The notes beneath the pieces are model-generated. The model worked only from the letters and a program-made list of their open reading frames with translations, had not been told where the DNA came from and made no database searches. The translations under genes were made by a program, and so were the position numbers. Positions 30,334 to 38,904 of a DNA stretch of 64,000 nt are shown here, piece by piece. This stretch comes from Clavibacter michiganensis subsp. insidiosus. Its GTDB lineage: Bacteria; Actinomycetota; Actinomycetes; Actinomycetales; Microbacteriaceae. The stretch lies in assembly GCF_002240565.1 (NCBI RefSeq), contig NZ_MZMO01000001.1:310001-374000 (forward strand), written 5' to 3'. The stretch's first letter is position 1; every line of letters starts with the position of its first letter.

Positions 30334-31803
30334 GTGACCCGCAAGAACGATCAGGCCCACCGCCGCCACGCCGCCGACGCCGGATCCATCGAGTCGGCTC
30401 CCGCGACCGCCCTCCCCGCGCCGATCACCGGATCCCGCGTGCCCGGCACGGTCGGCGTCATCGTCGTCGCCGCGCTCGTCACCGCCGTCTACGTGCTCTA
30501 CTCGGCGCTCGAGTGGCGCCGCTTCACCGTGAAGTCGTGGGACCTCGGCATCTTCACGCAGCTCGCGCAGGACTACTCGCGCCTCCAGGCGCCGCTCGTC
30601 TCCATCAAGGGCGACGGCTTCAACCTCATGGGCGACCACTTCCACCCGATCCTCGTGCTGCTCGGCCCGGTCTACGCCGTCTTCCCGCACGCGTTCGCGC
30701 TGCTCGTGGTGCAGGCCGTCCTCATCGGGATCTCCGTGGTCGGCGTCGGCCGCCTGGCCGGCCGCGTGGCGGGCCGGTGGGGTGCGATCGTCGTGGCGGC
30801 CGCGTACGGGCTGAGCTGGGGGATCCAGGGCGCGGTCGCGTTCCAGTTCCACGAGATCGCCTTCGCCCTGCCGATGCTGGCGTTCGCGCTCGACGCCGTG
30901 ATCGCCCGCCGCGCGATGGCCGCCGCCGCGTGGGCCGTGCCGCTCGTGTTCGTGAAGGAGGACCTCGGCCTCACGGTCGCGGTGCTCGGCGCGATCATCG
31001 CCCTCACGATGAACCGGCGCATCGGCGTCGCGCTCGCCGGCTGGGGCGTCGCCTGGTTCGTGCTCGCGACCACGCTGATCCTGCCGGCCTTCAACCGCGA
31101 GGCCCGCTGGGACTACGCGTCCAAGCTCGACGCGGGCGGCGCGCTCGCCGATCCGTTCGGCACCGTCGCGGGGCTCTTCGTCGCGCCGAAGCTCGAGACG
31201 GTCGCCTTCCTGATCCTCGCGGGCGCGCTCATCGCGCTGCGCTCGCCGCTGCTGCTGCTCGTGGTGCCGACGCTCGCCTGGCGCTTCCTCTCGCCCACCG
31301 AGGCGTACTGGGGCCCCGGCTACCACTACGACGCCGTGCTCATGCCGATCGTGTTCGCCGCCGCCATCGACGGCGTCGTGCGCGCTCGCCGCGGCCGGCA
31401 GCACTGGCTCGCCATGGCGTCGCGCGCGACCGTGCCGGTGCTCGCGATCGCGGCGATCGCCCTCTTCTTCCGCTCGCCCATGGCGGAGCTGACGAAGCCG
31501 GCCATCTGGCAGCCGTCGCCGCGGGCCGCGCAGGCGCAGGCCGCGCTCGACCAGGTGCCGGCGGGCGCGAGCGTCCTCAGCGACATCGGCCTCATGTCGT
31601 ACCTCGTCGACGACCACGAGGTCTTCTGGCTCGGCAACCCGGGCAATCCGGCGCCGCAGTACGTCGTGATCGACACCCTCGGCGGCGGCCTCGGCCAGGG
31701 CGCCCTCAACGCCGACCAGTACGGCGAGGCGACGCAGGCGGGCACGACGTACGAGATCGTCTACGCCGACGCCGGGTACCAGGTGGCGCGGCGGACCCAG
31801 TAG
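30334..31803 (+). CDS. DUF2079 domain-containing membrane protein
   Basis: 489 aa. After a ~40-residue hydrophilic N-terminus come about ten membrane helices with the DUF2079 features SWDLGIFTQL (~70), GDHFHPIL (~110) and GYHYDAVLMPIVFA (~330); a C-terminal extracytoplasmic domain (~395-489) follows. The fold resembles GT-C glycosyltransferases, suggesting a role in envelope sugar transfer, but no activity is established for the family. GTG 30334 is preceded by GACCCT 6 bp upstream, a weak match to the leaderless -10 pattern. Confidence 0.82.
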   Translation: MTRKNDQAHRRHAADAGSIESAPATALPAPITGSRVPGTVGVIVVAALVTAVYVLYSALEWRRFTVKSWDLGIFTQLAQDYSRLQAPLVSIKGDGFNLMGDHFHPILVLLGPVYAVFPHAFALLVVQAVLIGISVVGVGRLAGRVAGRWGAIVVAAAYGLSWGIQGAVAFQFHEIAFALPMLAFALDAVIARRAMAAAAWAVPLVFVKEDLGLTVAVLGAIIALTMNRRIGVALAGWGVAWFVLATTLILPAFNREARWDYASKLDAGGALADPFGTVAGLFVAPKLETVAFLILAGALIALRSPLLLLVVPTLAWRFLSPTEAYWGPGYHYDAVLMPIVFAAAIDGVVRARRGRQHWLAMASRATVPVLAIAAIALFFRSPMAELTKPAIWQPSPRAAQAQAALDQVPAGASVLSDIGLMSYLVDDHEVFWLGNPGNPAPQYVVIDTLGGGLGQGALNADQYGEATQAGTTYEIVYADAGYQVARRTQ

Positions 31804-31842
31804 TCCGCACGGGCGGATCCGGACGGACGGACCCGCCGCACG

Positions 31843-31883
31843 CGCGGAGGCCGGGCGCTCCCCCGAGCCGCCCGGCCTCCGCG
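31843..31883. terminator. Bidirectional hairpin terminator
   Basis: A perfect 15-bp repeat CGCGGAGGCCGGGCG (31843-31857 with 31869-31883) between two convergent genes. Confidence 0.75.
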
Positions 31884-31912
31884 TGCATGCGCTCTCAGAG
31901 GAGCGCTCCCGA

Positions 31913-33367
31913 TCAGATCGGGATCACCGCCGTGAGCACTCCCACGGCGAGCATCGTGAGCGACACGAGCACCGCGCGCCACAGGACCTTGCGGTGGTGG
32001 TCGCCGAGGTTCACGTCCGCGAGCGACACGAGCAGCAGGATCGCCGGCACGAGCGGGCTCTGCAGGTGCACCGGCTGCCCGGTGATCGACGCGCGCGCCA
32101 TCTCGACGGGGTCGATGCCGTAGTTCGCGGCGCTCTCCGCGAGCACCGGGAGCATGCCGTAGTAGAACGCGTCGTTGCTCATGAAGAAGGTCATCGGGAT
32201 GCTGAGCACGCCCGTGATGACGGCGAGGCCGGGGCCGAGGGCGTCCGGGATGATCGTGACGAGCCACGCGGACATCGCCGTGACCATGCCCGTGCCGTTG
32301 AGCACGCCGATGAGGACGCCCGCCGCGAGCACCATCGAGACCACGCCGACCACGCTGGGCGCGTGCGCCGCGATGCGCTCGCCCTGGTGCTTGAGATCGC
32401 GGAAGTTGGCGATGAGCGCGATGGCCGCGCCGACCATGAAGACGTAGGCGAGGGGCAGCTGGTCCATGATCAGCAGCGCGAGCACCACGATCGTGAGGCC
32501 GAGGTTGAACCAGATCATGCGCGGGCGCAGGGTCTCGCGGTCGGGGTCGAGCATCGTGGTGCCGAGCGTGGAGACGGCGGCCGTCTCGGCGCGGACGAGG
32601 GCCGGGGCCATGGTGATGAGGCCGCCGCGCGGGGTCGCGGGGGCGCCGCGGCCGGCGCGCCACCAGCCCGAGCCGCCCGTGGATCCGCCGGAGCCGGAGC
32701 CGCCCGTGCCGCCGGCGGCGTCGAGCCCGCCCTCGGCCCGCGCCTCGCCGAGCGCGGCCAGGCGGCTGCGCTCGCGGAGGCCCATCGTCCAGGCGAAGAT
32801 CATGACGAGCGCGATGCCCACGAGGAGCGACGGGATCATCGGCACGAAGATGTCGGTCGGCGAGACCTTGAGGGCCGCGGCCGCGCGGACGGTCGGGCCG
32901 CCCCACGGGACGATGTTGAGCGTGCCGTTGGCGAGGCCGGCGGTGCAGGTGAGGACCACCGGGCTCATCCCGAGCTTGCGGTAGATGGGCAGTATGGCCG
33001 CCGTGGTGACGATGAAGGTCGTGGATCCGTCGCCGTCGAGGGAGACCGCGGCCGCGAGGATCGCCGTGCCGAGCACGATCTTCGCCGGGTCGCCGCCCGC
33101 GAGGCGGAGGATGAGGCGCACCAGCGGGTCGAAGAGGCCGACGTCGATCATGATGCCGAAGTAGATGATGGCGAACATCAGCAGCGCGGCCGTGGGGGCC
33201 AGGTCGCCGAGCGCCTCGATGACCATGTCGCCGATGCCGAGGCCGGCGCCCGCGAAGAGGCCGAAGATGGTCGGCACGAGGATGAGGGCGACCATGGGCG
33301 TCAGCCGCTTGGTCATGATGAGCGCCATGAAGGTGAGGACCATGGCGAAGCCCAGGAATACCAGCAC
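31913..33367 (-). CDS. CitMHS-family citrate:divalent-cation symporter
   Basis: 484 aa, about 12 membrane helices. Features of the CitMHS family include the N-terminal AMVLTFMALIMTKRLTPMVAL, the SLDGDGSTTFIVTTAAILPI loop (~110) and FFMSNDAFYYGMLPVL (~400). These proteins import citrate complexed with Mg2+ or Ca2+ using protons. A Gly/Ser-rich cytoplasmic loop (~215-240) is unusually long. GTG 33367 lies 6 bp after AAGGAG. The upstream promoter has TAGCGT at 33413-33418 on the minus strand. It is divergent from the sensor kinase at 33503, as citrate transporters commonly are with CitAB/DctRS systems. Confidence 0.9.
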   Translation of the reverse strand: MLVFLGFAMVLTFMALIMTKRLTPMVALILVPTIFGLFAGAGLGIGDMVIEALGDLAPTAALLMFAIIYFGIMIDVGLFDPLVRLILRLAGGDPAKIVLGTAILAAAVSLDGDGSTTFIVTTAAILPIYRKLGMSPVVLTCTAGLANGTLNIVPWGGPTVRAAAALKVSPTDIFVPMIPSLLVGIALVMIFAWTMGLRERSRLAALGEARAEGGLDAAGGTGGSGSGGSTGGSGWWRAGRGAPATPRGGLITMAPALVRAETAAVSTLGTTMLDPDRETLRPRMIWFNLGLTIVVLALLIMDQLPLAYVFMVGAAIALIANFRDLKHQGERIAAHAPSVVGVVSMVLAAGVLIGVLNGTGMVTAMSAWLVTIIPDALGPGLAVITGVLSIPMTFFMSNDAFYYGMLPVLAESAANYGIDPVEMARASITGQPVHLQSPLVPAILLLVSLADVNLGDHHRKVLWRAVLVSLTMLAVGVLTAVIPI

Positions 33368-33490
33368 GTGTGACTCCTTCGTCGGTGGGCGGGACGCCCG
33401 GCTGAACACCACACGCTAGGTGGGCATTCGCGGTCCGTCGCGCTTGTGCCGCTTGATCGCGATACTGCACGTAGACGACGTTCTGCGCAT

Positions 33491-33496
33491 TATGCT
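33491..33496 (+). promoter_or_regulatory. Leaderless -10 box of the citrate-type kinase gene
   Basis: TATGCT, 6 bp before GTG 33503, in the 135-bp gap to the divergent transporter. Confidence 0.6.
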
Positions 33497-33502
33497 CACC
33501 AC

Positions 33503-35323
33503 GTGGATCGAGCGACGGGGCGACGACGGGCGGGGCTCGACTTCGCGCGCCGCACGCTCGTCCTCCAGCTGCTCGTCGTGCTCGTGGTGGTGGGGATCGC
33601 GACGGTCGCGTACGGGCTGCTGAGCTCCTCCGAGAACCGCGAGGCGGCACAGGCGACGGCGCTCGCGATCGCCCGGACGGCCGCCGAGGATCCCGCGCTC
33701 CGGGCCGCCGTGACGGCCGAGACGGCGGATCCCGGGGTCGCCACCGCGTCCGACCTCGCCGACGGGCCGGTGCAGCGGACGGCCGAGGCGGTTCGGGCGC
33801 GGACCGGCGCGCTGTTCGTCGTGGTCACCGACGACCGCGGGCTGCGGCTCACGCACCCCGACCCGGCCGAGCTGGGCGAGCGCGTGAGCACGGATCCGAC
33901 GGTCGCGCTCGCGGGGCGCGAGGAGGTGACATGGGCCACCGGCACGCTCGGGGAGTCCGCGCGGGCGAAGGTGCCGGTGCGGGCGCTCGCGGATGCGTCC
34001 GCGGGCGGCGACGGTGACGCGGGAGGTGGATCGGGCCGCGTCGTCGGCGAGGTCAGCGTCGGCTTCGCTGCGGCGACCGTGCGCGACTCCATCGGCGTCG
34101 ACGTCGCGGCCATCGCGGTCGTCGCCCTGCTCGCGCTCGGCGTCGGGGCGGTGGCCAGCGGGATCCTCTCCCGGCGGCTCGCGCGCCTCACCCTCGGCCT
34201 CCAGCCGTCGGAGCTCGCCGGCCTCGTGCAGGACCAGGCGGCCGTGCTCTCCGGCGTCGGCGAGGGCGTGCTCGGCCTCGGGCCCGACGGGCGGGTGACC
34301 GTCTGCAACCCGCGGGCCGCGGAGCTGCTCGGCCTCGTGGATCCGGTCGGCCGCTCGCTCGCGGACCTCGGCGTCGCGCCCGTGCTGCGGGACGCGGTCG
34401 CCGACGCGCAGGCCGGTGTCGCTGCCGCATCCCCGTCGCTGCGCGCGGTGGTCGACGACCGGCTGCTCTTCGTCGACGTCGCCCGCGTCGCCCGCGACGG
34501 CCGTGATCTCGGCACGGTGATGGTGCTGCGCGACGAGACGGACATCGAGGCGATGAGCCGCCGCCTCACCGCCGTCACCGCGATGTCCACCGCGCTCCGC
34601 GTGCAGCGGCACGAGTTCGCGAACCGCCTCCACGTCGTGCGCGGCCTCGTCGCTACCGGCCGGGTGGGCGAGGCCGACAGCTACCTCGCGGGCGTGCTCG
34701 AGCAGGGGCCCGTCGCGTTCCCGACCGTGGATGCGGGCCTGGTCGACGAGCCCTACCTGCAGGCGTTCCTCGGCGCGAAGGCGATGGAGGCGGAGGAGCG
34801 GGGCGTGGCGCTGCGCGTCGGGCCCGGCACGCTCGTCCGCGGGTTCCTGGTGCGGCCGGAGGAGGTCACGACGGTCCTCGGCAACCTCGTGGACAACGCG
34901 GTGCACGCGGCCGTCCGCGGATCCCGCGCCGACCGGTGGGTGGAGGTGGAGGCGCTCGACGACGGCGCCGACCTGCACCTCGTGGTGTCCGACTCGGGCG
35001 ACGGGCTCGCGGCGTCCGACGCCGGCCGCGTGTTCCAGCGCCGGCCGGACGACGTGGGCGGGGCCGCGGAGGCCCTGGCGGAGGGCGGGGGAGCGGATCC
35101 CGCGCACGGCCTCGGCTTCGGGCTGCCGCTCGTGCGCGACATCGCCCGGCGCGATGGCGGCGACGTGTGGGTCGCGGATCCCGGCGGCCCGCCGCCCGAC
35201 GCGGAGTCCGGCGCCGTGTTCTGCGCGCGCCTCGCATGCGTGGTCGAGCCGCCCGACGCGGATCCGCCCGCCGACGAGCCCCGCGACCACGACCACCCCG
35301 ACCCCGACGGAGCCCGCGCATGA
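33503..35323 (+). CDS. CitA/DcuS-type sensor histidine kinase
   Basis: 606 aa. A first membrane helix (~18-42), an extracytoplasmic PAC-like sensor domain (~43-205) with LFVVVTDDRGLRLTHPDP as in CitA/DcuS, a second helix (~207-230), a cytoplasmic PAS domain (~245-350), then the dimerisation helix with the phospho-His in RVQRHEFANRLHVVRGL, and a GHKL ATPase domain (N box LGNLVDNAVHA, G boxes SDSGDG and GLGFGLPLVRD). The family senses citrate or C4-dicarboxylates. GTG 33503 chosen because of the -10 box; the frame to 33446 has no ribosome site. Stop overlaps the regulator gene's start (ATGA). Confidence 0.9.
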   Translation: MDRATGRRRAGLDFARRTLVLQLLVVLVVVGIATVAYGLLSSSENREAAQATALAIARTAAEDPALRAAVTAETADPGVATASDLADGPVQRTAEAVRARTGALFVVVTDDRGLRLTHPDPAELGERVSTDPTVALAGREEVTWATGTLGESARAKVPVRALADASAGGDGDAGGGSGRVVGEVSVGFAAATVRDSIGVDVAAIAVVALLALGVGAVASGILSRRLARLTLGLQPSELAGLVQDQAAVLSGVGEGVLGLGPDGRVTVCNPRAAELLGLVDPVGRSLADLGVAPVLRDAVADAQAGVAAASPSLRAVVDDRLLFVDVARVARDGRDLGTVMVLRDETDIEAMSRRLTAVTAMSTALRVQRHEFANRLHVVRGLVATGRVGEADSYLAGVLEQGPVAFPTVDAGLVDEPYLQAFLGAKAMEAEERGVALRVGPGTLVRGFLVRPEEVTTVLGNLVDNAVHAAVRGSRADRWVEVEALDDGADLHLVVSDSGDGLAASDAGRVFQRRPDDVGGAAEALAEGGGADPAHGLGFGLPLVRDIARRDGGDVWVADPGGPPPDAESGAVFCARLACVVEPPDADPPADEPRDHDHPDPDGARA

Positions 35324-35982
35324 CCGATGACCTCACCGTCCTCGTCGTCGACGACGACTTCCGCATCGCCCGCCTGCACGAGGGCATCGTGGAGCAGGCG
35401 CCCGGGTTCCGCGCCGTCGGCACCGCGGGCAGCGTGCGCGCGGCGCTCGCCGTGCTGGACACGTCCCGCCCCGACCTCGTGCTCCTCGACGCGTACCTGC
35501 CCGACGGCAGCGGCATCGACCTGGTGCGGCGCATCGAGCCCGACGTGATCCTCGTCACGGCCGCCGACGACCCCGCCACCGTCCGCCGCGCCCTCCGCGG
35601 CGGCGCCGTCTCCTACCTCGTGAAGCCGTTCGCGCCCGAGCTCCTCACCGCGCGCCTCGCCGCCTACGCGGCCTTCCGCGCCGGGCTCGCGAGCGACCGC
35701 CCGCTCGATCAGGCCGGCATCGACCGCGCCATCCACGCGCTCCGGCCCGGCCGCGTCTCCGCGCGCGAGCGCCCGGCGACCGAGCAGGCCGTGCTCGACG
35801 CCCTGTCCGCGTCCGACGAGGAGCTCAGCGCCCCCGAGATCGCCGAGCGCGTCGGCGTCTCCCGCGCCACCGCGCAGCGCTACCTCGGCGCCCTCGCGCG
35901 CGACCGCGTGGTCGACGTCCAGCTCAACTACGGATCCACGGGCCGCCCGGAGCACCGCTACCGGATCCTGCGGCCCCGGTAG
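35320..35982 (+). CDS. CitB/DcuR-type response regulator
   Basis: 220 aa. The receiver domain (~5-120) has the acidic pair DDD near residue 11, the phospho-acceptor Asp in LVLLDAYLPDGSG (~54) and the Lys in YLVKPF (~104). The C-terminal part (~155-215) contains a helix-turn-helix (LSAPEIAERVGVSRATAQRYL) of the DctR/CitB type. It is translationally coupled to the kinase and likely activates the divergent citrate-type transporter. Confidence 0.9.
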   Translation: MTDDLTVLVVDDDFRIARLHEGIVEQAPGFRAVGTAGSVRAALAVLDTSRPDLVLLDAYLPDGSGIDLVRRIEPDVILVTAADDPATVRRALRGGAVSYLVKPFAPELLTARLAAYAAFRAGLASDRPLDQAGIDRAIHALRPGRVSARERPATEQAVLDALSASDEELSAPEIAERVGVSRATAQRYLGALARDRVVDVQLNYGSTGRPEHRYRILRPR

Positions 35983-36019
35983 CCGACCCCGCTCGCGGCG
36001 CGCGGCTCGGCGCCGCCCG

Positions 36020-36025
36020 TAGGCT
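36020..36025 (+). promoter_or_regulatory. Leaderless -10 box of the ASCH protein gene
   Basis: TAGGCT, 6 bp before ATG 36032. Confidence 0.6.
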
Positions 36026-36031
36026 CGACGG

Positions 36032-36379
36032 ATGTCCGACGCAGGAGCCCAGGTCGTCCGCTTCCACCGGAAGCACCACGACGCGATCGTGAGCGGCGAG
36101 AAGGTCACGACCGTGCGCTTCGACGAGGACCTGCGGGTCGGGCCGGCGACGTTCGTCTTCGACGAGCACCCCACCGCCGTCCCCCTCGCCGGACGCGTCA
36201 CCTCCGTGCGGCGGCACCTCCTGGCGGATCTCACGCCGGAGGACGCGCATCAGCCGCCGGGCACGGACATGGACCTGTTCGCCGAGCAGCTCCGCGAGAA
36301 CTACTACCCGACGATGCCGGCGTCGGCGTCCGTCGAGGTCGCGGAGATCGAGCTGCAGGACACCTCGCCCGTGGCCTGA
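36032..36379 (+). CDS. ASCH-domain protein
   Basis: 115 aa small beta-barrel of the ASCH/PUA-like superfamily. It opens RFHRKHHDAIVSGEKVTTVRFD, the usual ASCH start with a Gly-x-Lys followed by Thr/Arg, and ends VAEIELQ. ASCH proteins bind RNA or modified nucleosides; some are N4-acetylcytidine amidohydrolases. No specific substrate can be given. Followed by a convergent hairpin. Confidence 0.72.
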   Translation: MSDAGAQVVRFHRKHHDAIVSGEKVTTVRFDEDLRVGPATFVFDEHPTAVPLAGRVTSVRRHLLADLTPEDAHQPPGTDMDLFAEQLRENYYPTMPASASVEVAEIELQDTSPVA

Positions 36380-36387
36380 GTCGAGCG

Positions 36388-36422
36388 ACGGCCCGGCCAC
36401 CGCGCATGCGGGACCGGGCCGT
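36388..36422. terminator. Hairpin between convergent genes
   Basis: ACGGCCCGG (36388-36396) pairs with CCGGGCCGT (36414-36422). Confidence 0.6.
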
Positions 36423-36443
36423 GAGGTGATGCCGAGGAGCGGA

Positions 36444-37754
36444 TCAGCTCCCGACGGCCACCGGCAGCGGCACCTCGTCGGCCGCGAGCTCCTCGCTCGT
36501 GGATCCGAGGACCTCGCGGACGGAGGCACGGATGATCGCGAGACCCTCCTCGACCTGCTCGTCGGTGATGGTGAGGGCGGGCAGCACCTTCATGACCGTG
36601 CCGCCGGCGCCGCTGGTCTCCATGAGCATGCCGCGCTCGAACGCCGCGCGGCAGACCGCGCCGGCGAGGTCGCCCGAGGGGAACTCGATGCCGCGCGCGA
36701 GGCCGCGGCCGCGCACCTTCAGCTGCATCTCCGGCGCGGCCTCCGCGGCGATCTCGGTGAAGACCTCGTGGATCCGCTCGCCCTTGCGCAGCGTGGACGC
36801 CTCGAGCTCGCCGTCGGCCCAGTACAGGCGGATGGCCTCGGCCCCCGTGAGGAACGCGGGCGCGATGCCGCGGAAGGTGCCGTTGTGCTCGCCCGGCTTC
36901 CACTGGTCGAGCTCGGGCCTCAGCAGCGTGAGCGCCATGGGCAGGCCGTAGCCGCCGATGGACTTGGAGAGCGTGACGATGTCGGGGACTATCCCTGACT
37001 CCTCGAAGCTGAAGAACCCGCCCGTGCGGCCGCAGCCCATCTGCACGTCGTCGACGATGAGCACGATGCCGTGGCGCGTGGTCAGGTCGCGCAGCTTCCG
37101 GAGCCACTCGGGCGTAGCGACGTTGATGCCGCCCTCGCCCTGCACGGTCTCGACGATGACGCCCGCCGGCGTGTCGAAGCCCGAGCCGGAGTCGTCGAGC
37201 AGCTTCTCGAAGTACGCGAGGGTGTCGGTCTCGCCACCGAGGTAGCCGTCGAACGGCACCGCGACCGCGTGGTGCAGCGGGTGACCGGCGCCGCCGCGCT
37301 TGAGCGCGTTGCCGGTGACCGCGAGCGCGCCCTCGGTCATGCCGTGGAACGAGTTGGTGAAGTGCACGATCGTGGTGCGGCCGGTGACCTTGCGCGCGAG
37401 CTTCAGCGCGGCCTCGACCGCGTTCGCGCCGCCCGGGCCGGGGAACATGATGCGGTAGTCGAGCCCGCGCGGCTGGAGGATGACGTCCTGGAACGTCTGC
37501 AGGAAGTCGCGGCGGGCCTCCGTGAACATGTCGAGGGAGTGCGTGACGCCGTCGCGGAGGATGTAGTCGACCAGCTTCTGCTTGAGGGCGGGGTTGTTGT
37601 GCCCGTAGTTGAGCGCGCCGGCGCCCGCGAAGAAGTCGAGGTAGCGGTCGCCGTCGGCCGTGAACATCTCGCTGCCGACCGCGCGGTCGAACACGACCGG
37701 CCAGCCGCGGCTGTAGCTCCGGACCTCGGACTCCATCTGCTCGAAGATCGTCAT
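36444..37754 (-). CDS. ectB: L-2,4-diaminobutyrate:2-oxoglutarate aminotransferase (EctB-like)
   Basis: 436 aa class III PLP aminotransferase. The N-terminus (FEQMESEVRSYSRGWPVVF ... DFFAGAGALNYGHNNP) is diagnostic for EctB/DABA transaminases. The PLP Lys is in TLSKSIGGYG (~268) and the PLP-ring Asp in VLIVDDVQMGCGRTG. It would make L-2,4-diaminobutyrate from aspartate semialdehyde and glutamate, the first step to ectoine and some siderophores. AAGGAG 9 bp upstream sets ATG 37754. No ectA, ectC, ectD or siderophore genes are adjacent: it is an orphan here, so an ectoine role is not proven. Confidence 0.88.
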   Translation of the reverse strand: MTIFEQMESEVRSYSRGWPVVFDRAVGSEMFTADGDRYLDFFAGAGALNYGHNNPALKQKLVDYILRDGVTHSLDMFTEARRDFLQTFQDVILQPRGLDYRIMFPGPGGANAVEAALKLARKVTGRTTIVHFTNSFHGMTEGALAVTGNALKRGGAGHPLHHAVAVPFDGYLGGETDTLAYFEKLLDDSGSGFDTPAGVIVETVQGEGGINVATPEWLRKLRDLTTRHGIVLIVDDVQMGCGRTGGFFSFEESGIVPDIVTLSKSIGGYGLPMALTLLRPELDQWKPGEHNGTFRGIAPAFLTGAEAIRLYWADGELEASTLRKGERIHEVFTEIAAEAAPEMQLKVRGRGLARGIEFPSGDLAGAVCRAAFERGMLMETSGAGGTVMKVLPALTITDEQVEEGLAIIRASVREVLGSTSEELAADEVPLPVAVGS

Positions 37755-37916
37755 GCCGTGTCGCTCCTTGATGCTCATCGGCGACCTGCGGGGACCGCCG
37801 CGCGTCGGGCGGGGCTCGTGGCTCCGGGCGACGGGGGAAGGCGCTGCGATGCGCAGCCCCTCCATCGTCGCACCTCCTCCCGACATCGCCGGAATCCCTC
37901 GTGCGGGGGAACTCTG

Positions 37917-37922
37917 TAGGGT
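37917..37922 (+). promoter_or_regulatory. Leaderless -10 box of the 37929 hydrolase gene
   Basis: TAGGGT, 6 bp before ATG 37929. Confidence 0.6.
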
Positions 37923-37928
37923 CGCGGC

Positions 37929-38795
37929 ATGGCCGCATCCGGGGACGTCGATCCGTTCCGGGCCCCGGGAACCGGGACGCTCGAGGTGGACGGCCGGACC
38001 ATGCGGCACCGCGTCACCGGATCCGGGGATCCGCTCCTCCTCCTGCACGGCATCGGCCGCAGCCTCGAGGACTGGGACGAGCAGCACGCCCGCCTCTCCG
38101 CCGACCACGCGCTCCACAGCCTCGACCTGCCGGGGTTCGGCTGGTCGGATCCCGTCGCCGGGGCCACCACGCTCGAGTCGCTCGCTGACGCGCTGCCCGC
38201 GTACCTCGACGCGGCGGGCGTCGCGGATCCCGTGACGGTGGTCGGCAACTCTCTCGGCGGCGCGGTCGCGATGACCCTGGCGACCCGGCACCCGGATCGC
38301 GTGCGCGCGCTCGTGCTCGCGGACAGCGCGGGCTTCGGCCGCCAGGTCACCGTGGGCCTCCGGATGCTCGCCTTCGACCCGCTCGCGACGCTCCTCATGC
38401 GCCCGACGCCCGGCAACTCCCGGCGCTCGACCCGCACGATCTTCCACGACCCCGCGCTCACGACCGACGCGCGCGTGCGGCACGCGCAGGAGCTCTCGGC
38501 CCGGCCGGACCACGCGGCCACGATGCTCGACATCGCGCGCGACCTCGGCACGGTCCGCGGCGTCAGCTCCCGCTGGCGCCGCCCGCTCGTGGAGGGCGTG
38601 CGGGAGTCCGGCCTGCCGGTGCTCGCCGTGTGGGGCGACCGCGACCGGATCCTCCCGCCCGCGCACCTCGCGGCCGTCGCGCGCGAGCTGCCCGACGCGC
38701 GCACCCGCCTCATCCCCGACTGCGGGCACATGCCTCAGATCGAGCGGCCGGACCTGTTCGCCGACCTCGTGCGGGAGTTCGTCGCGGGCCGCTGA
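37929..38795 (+). CDS. Alpha/beta hydrolase
   Basis: 288 aa alpha/beta-hydrolase fold. Oxyanion LLLHGIGRSLEDW (~38-50), nucleophile in VVGNSLGG (Ser ~113), acid in VWGDRDRILPP (Asp ~237) and catalytic His in PDCGHMPQIE (~265). No signal peptide. It is similar to MhpC/BphD-type hydrolases or epoxide-hydrolase relatives acting on small esters or C-C bonds; the substrate is unknown. Confidence 0.87.
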   Translation: MAASGDVDPFRAPGTGTLEVDGRTMRHRVTGSGDPLLLLHGIGRSLEDWDEQHARLSADHALHSLDLPGFGWSDPVAGATTLESLADALPAYLDAAGVADPVTVVGNSLGGAVAMTLATRHPDRVRALVLADSAGFGRQVTVGLRMLAFDPLATLLMRPTPGNSRRSTRTIFHDPALTTDARVRHAQELSARPDHAATMLDIARDLGTVRGVSSRWRRPLVEGVRESGLPVLAVWGDRDRILPPAHLAAVARELPDARTRLIPDCGHMPQIERPDLFADLVREFVAGR

Positions 38796-38904
38796 CCCCG
38801 ACGCACCGGGCTGGGGAGCGTCGGCGCCGCGCCGCGCCCCGCCGCCCTATCGTGGGCCTCCATCATGCGGGACCTCCTCGCCCTGATCGTCGGAAGGGCA
38901 CCGC

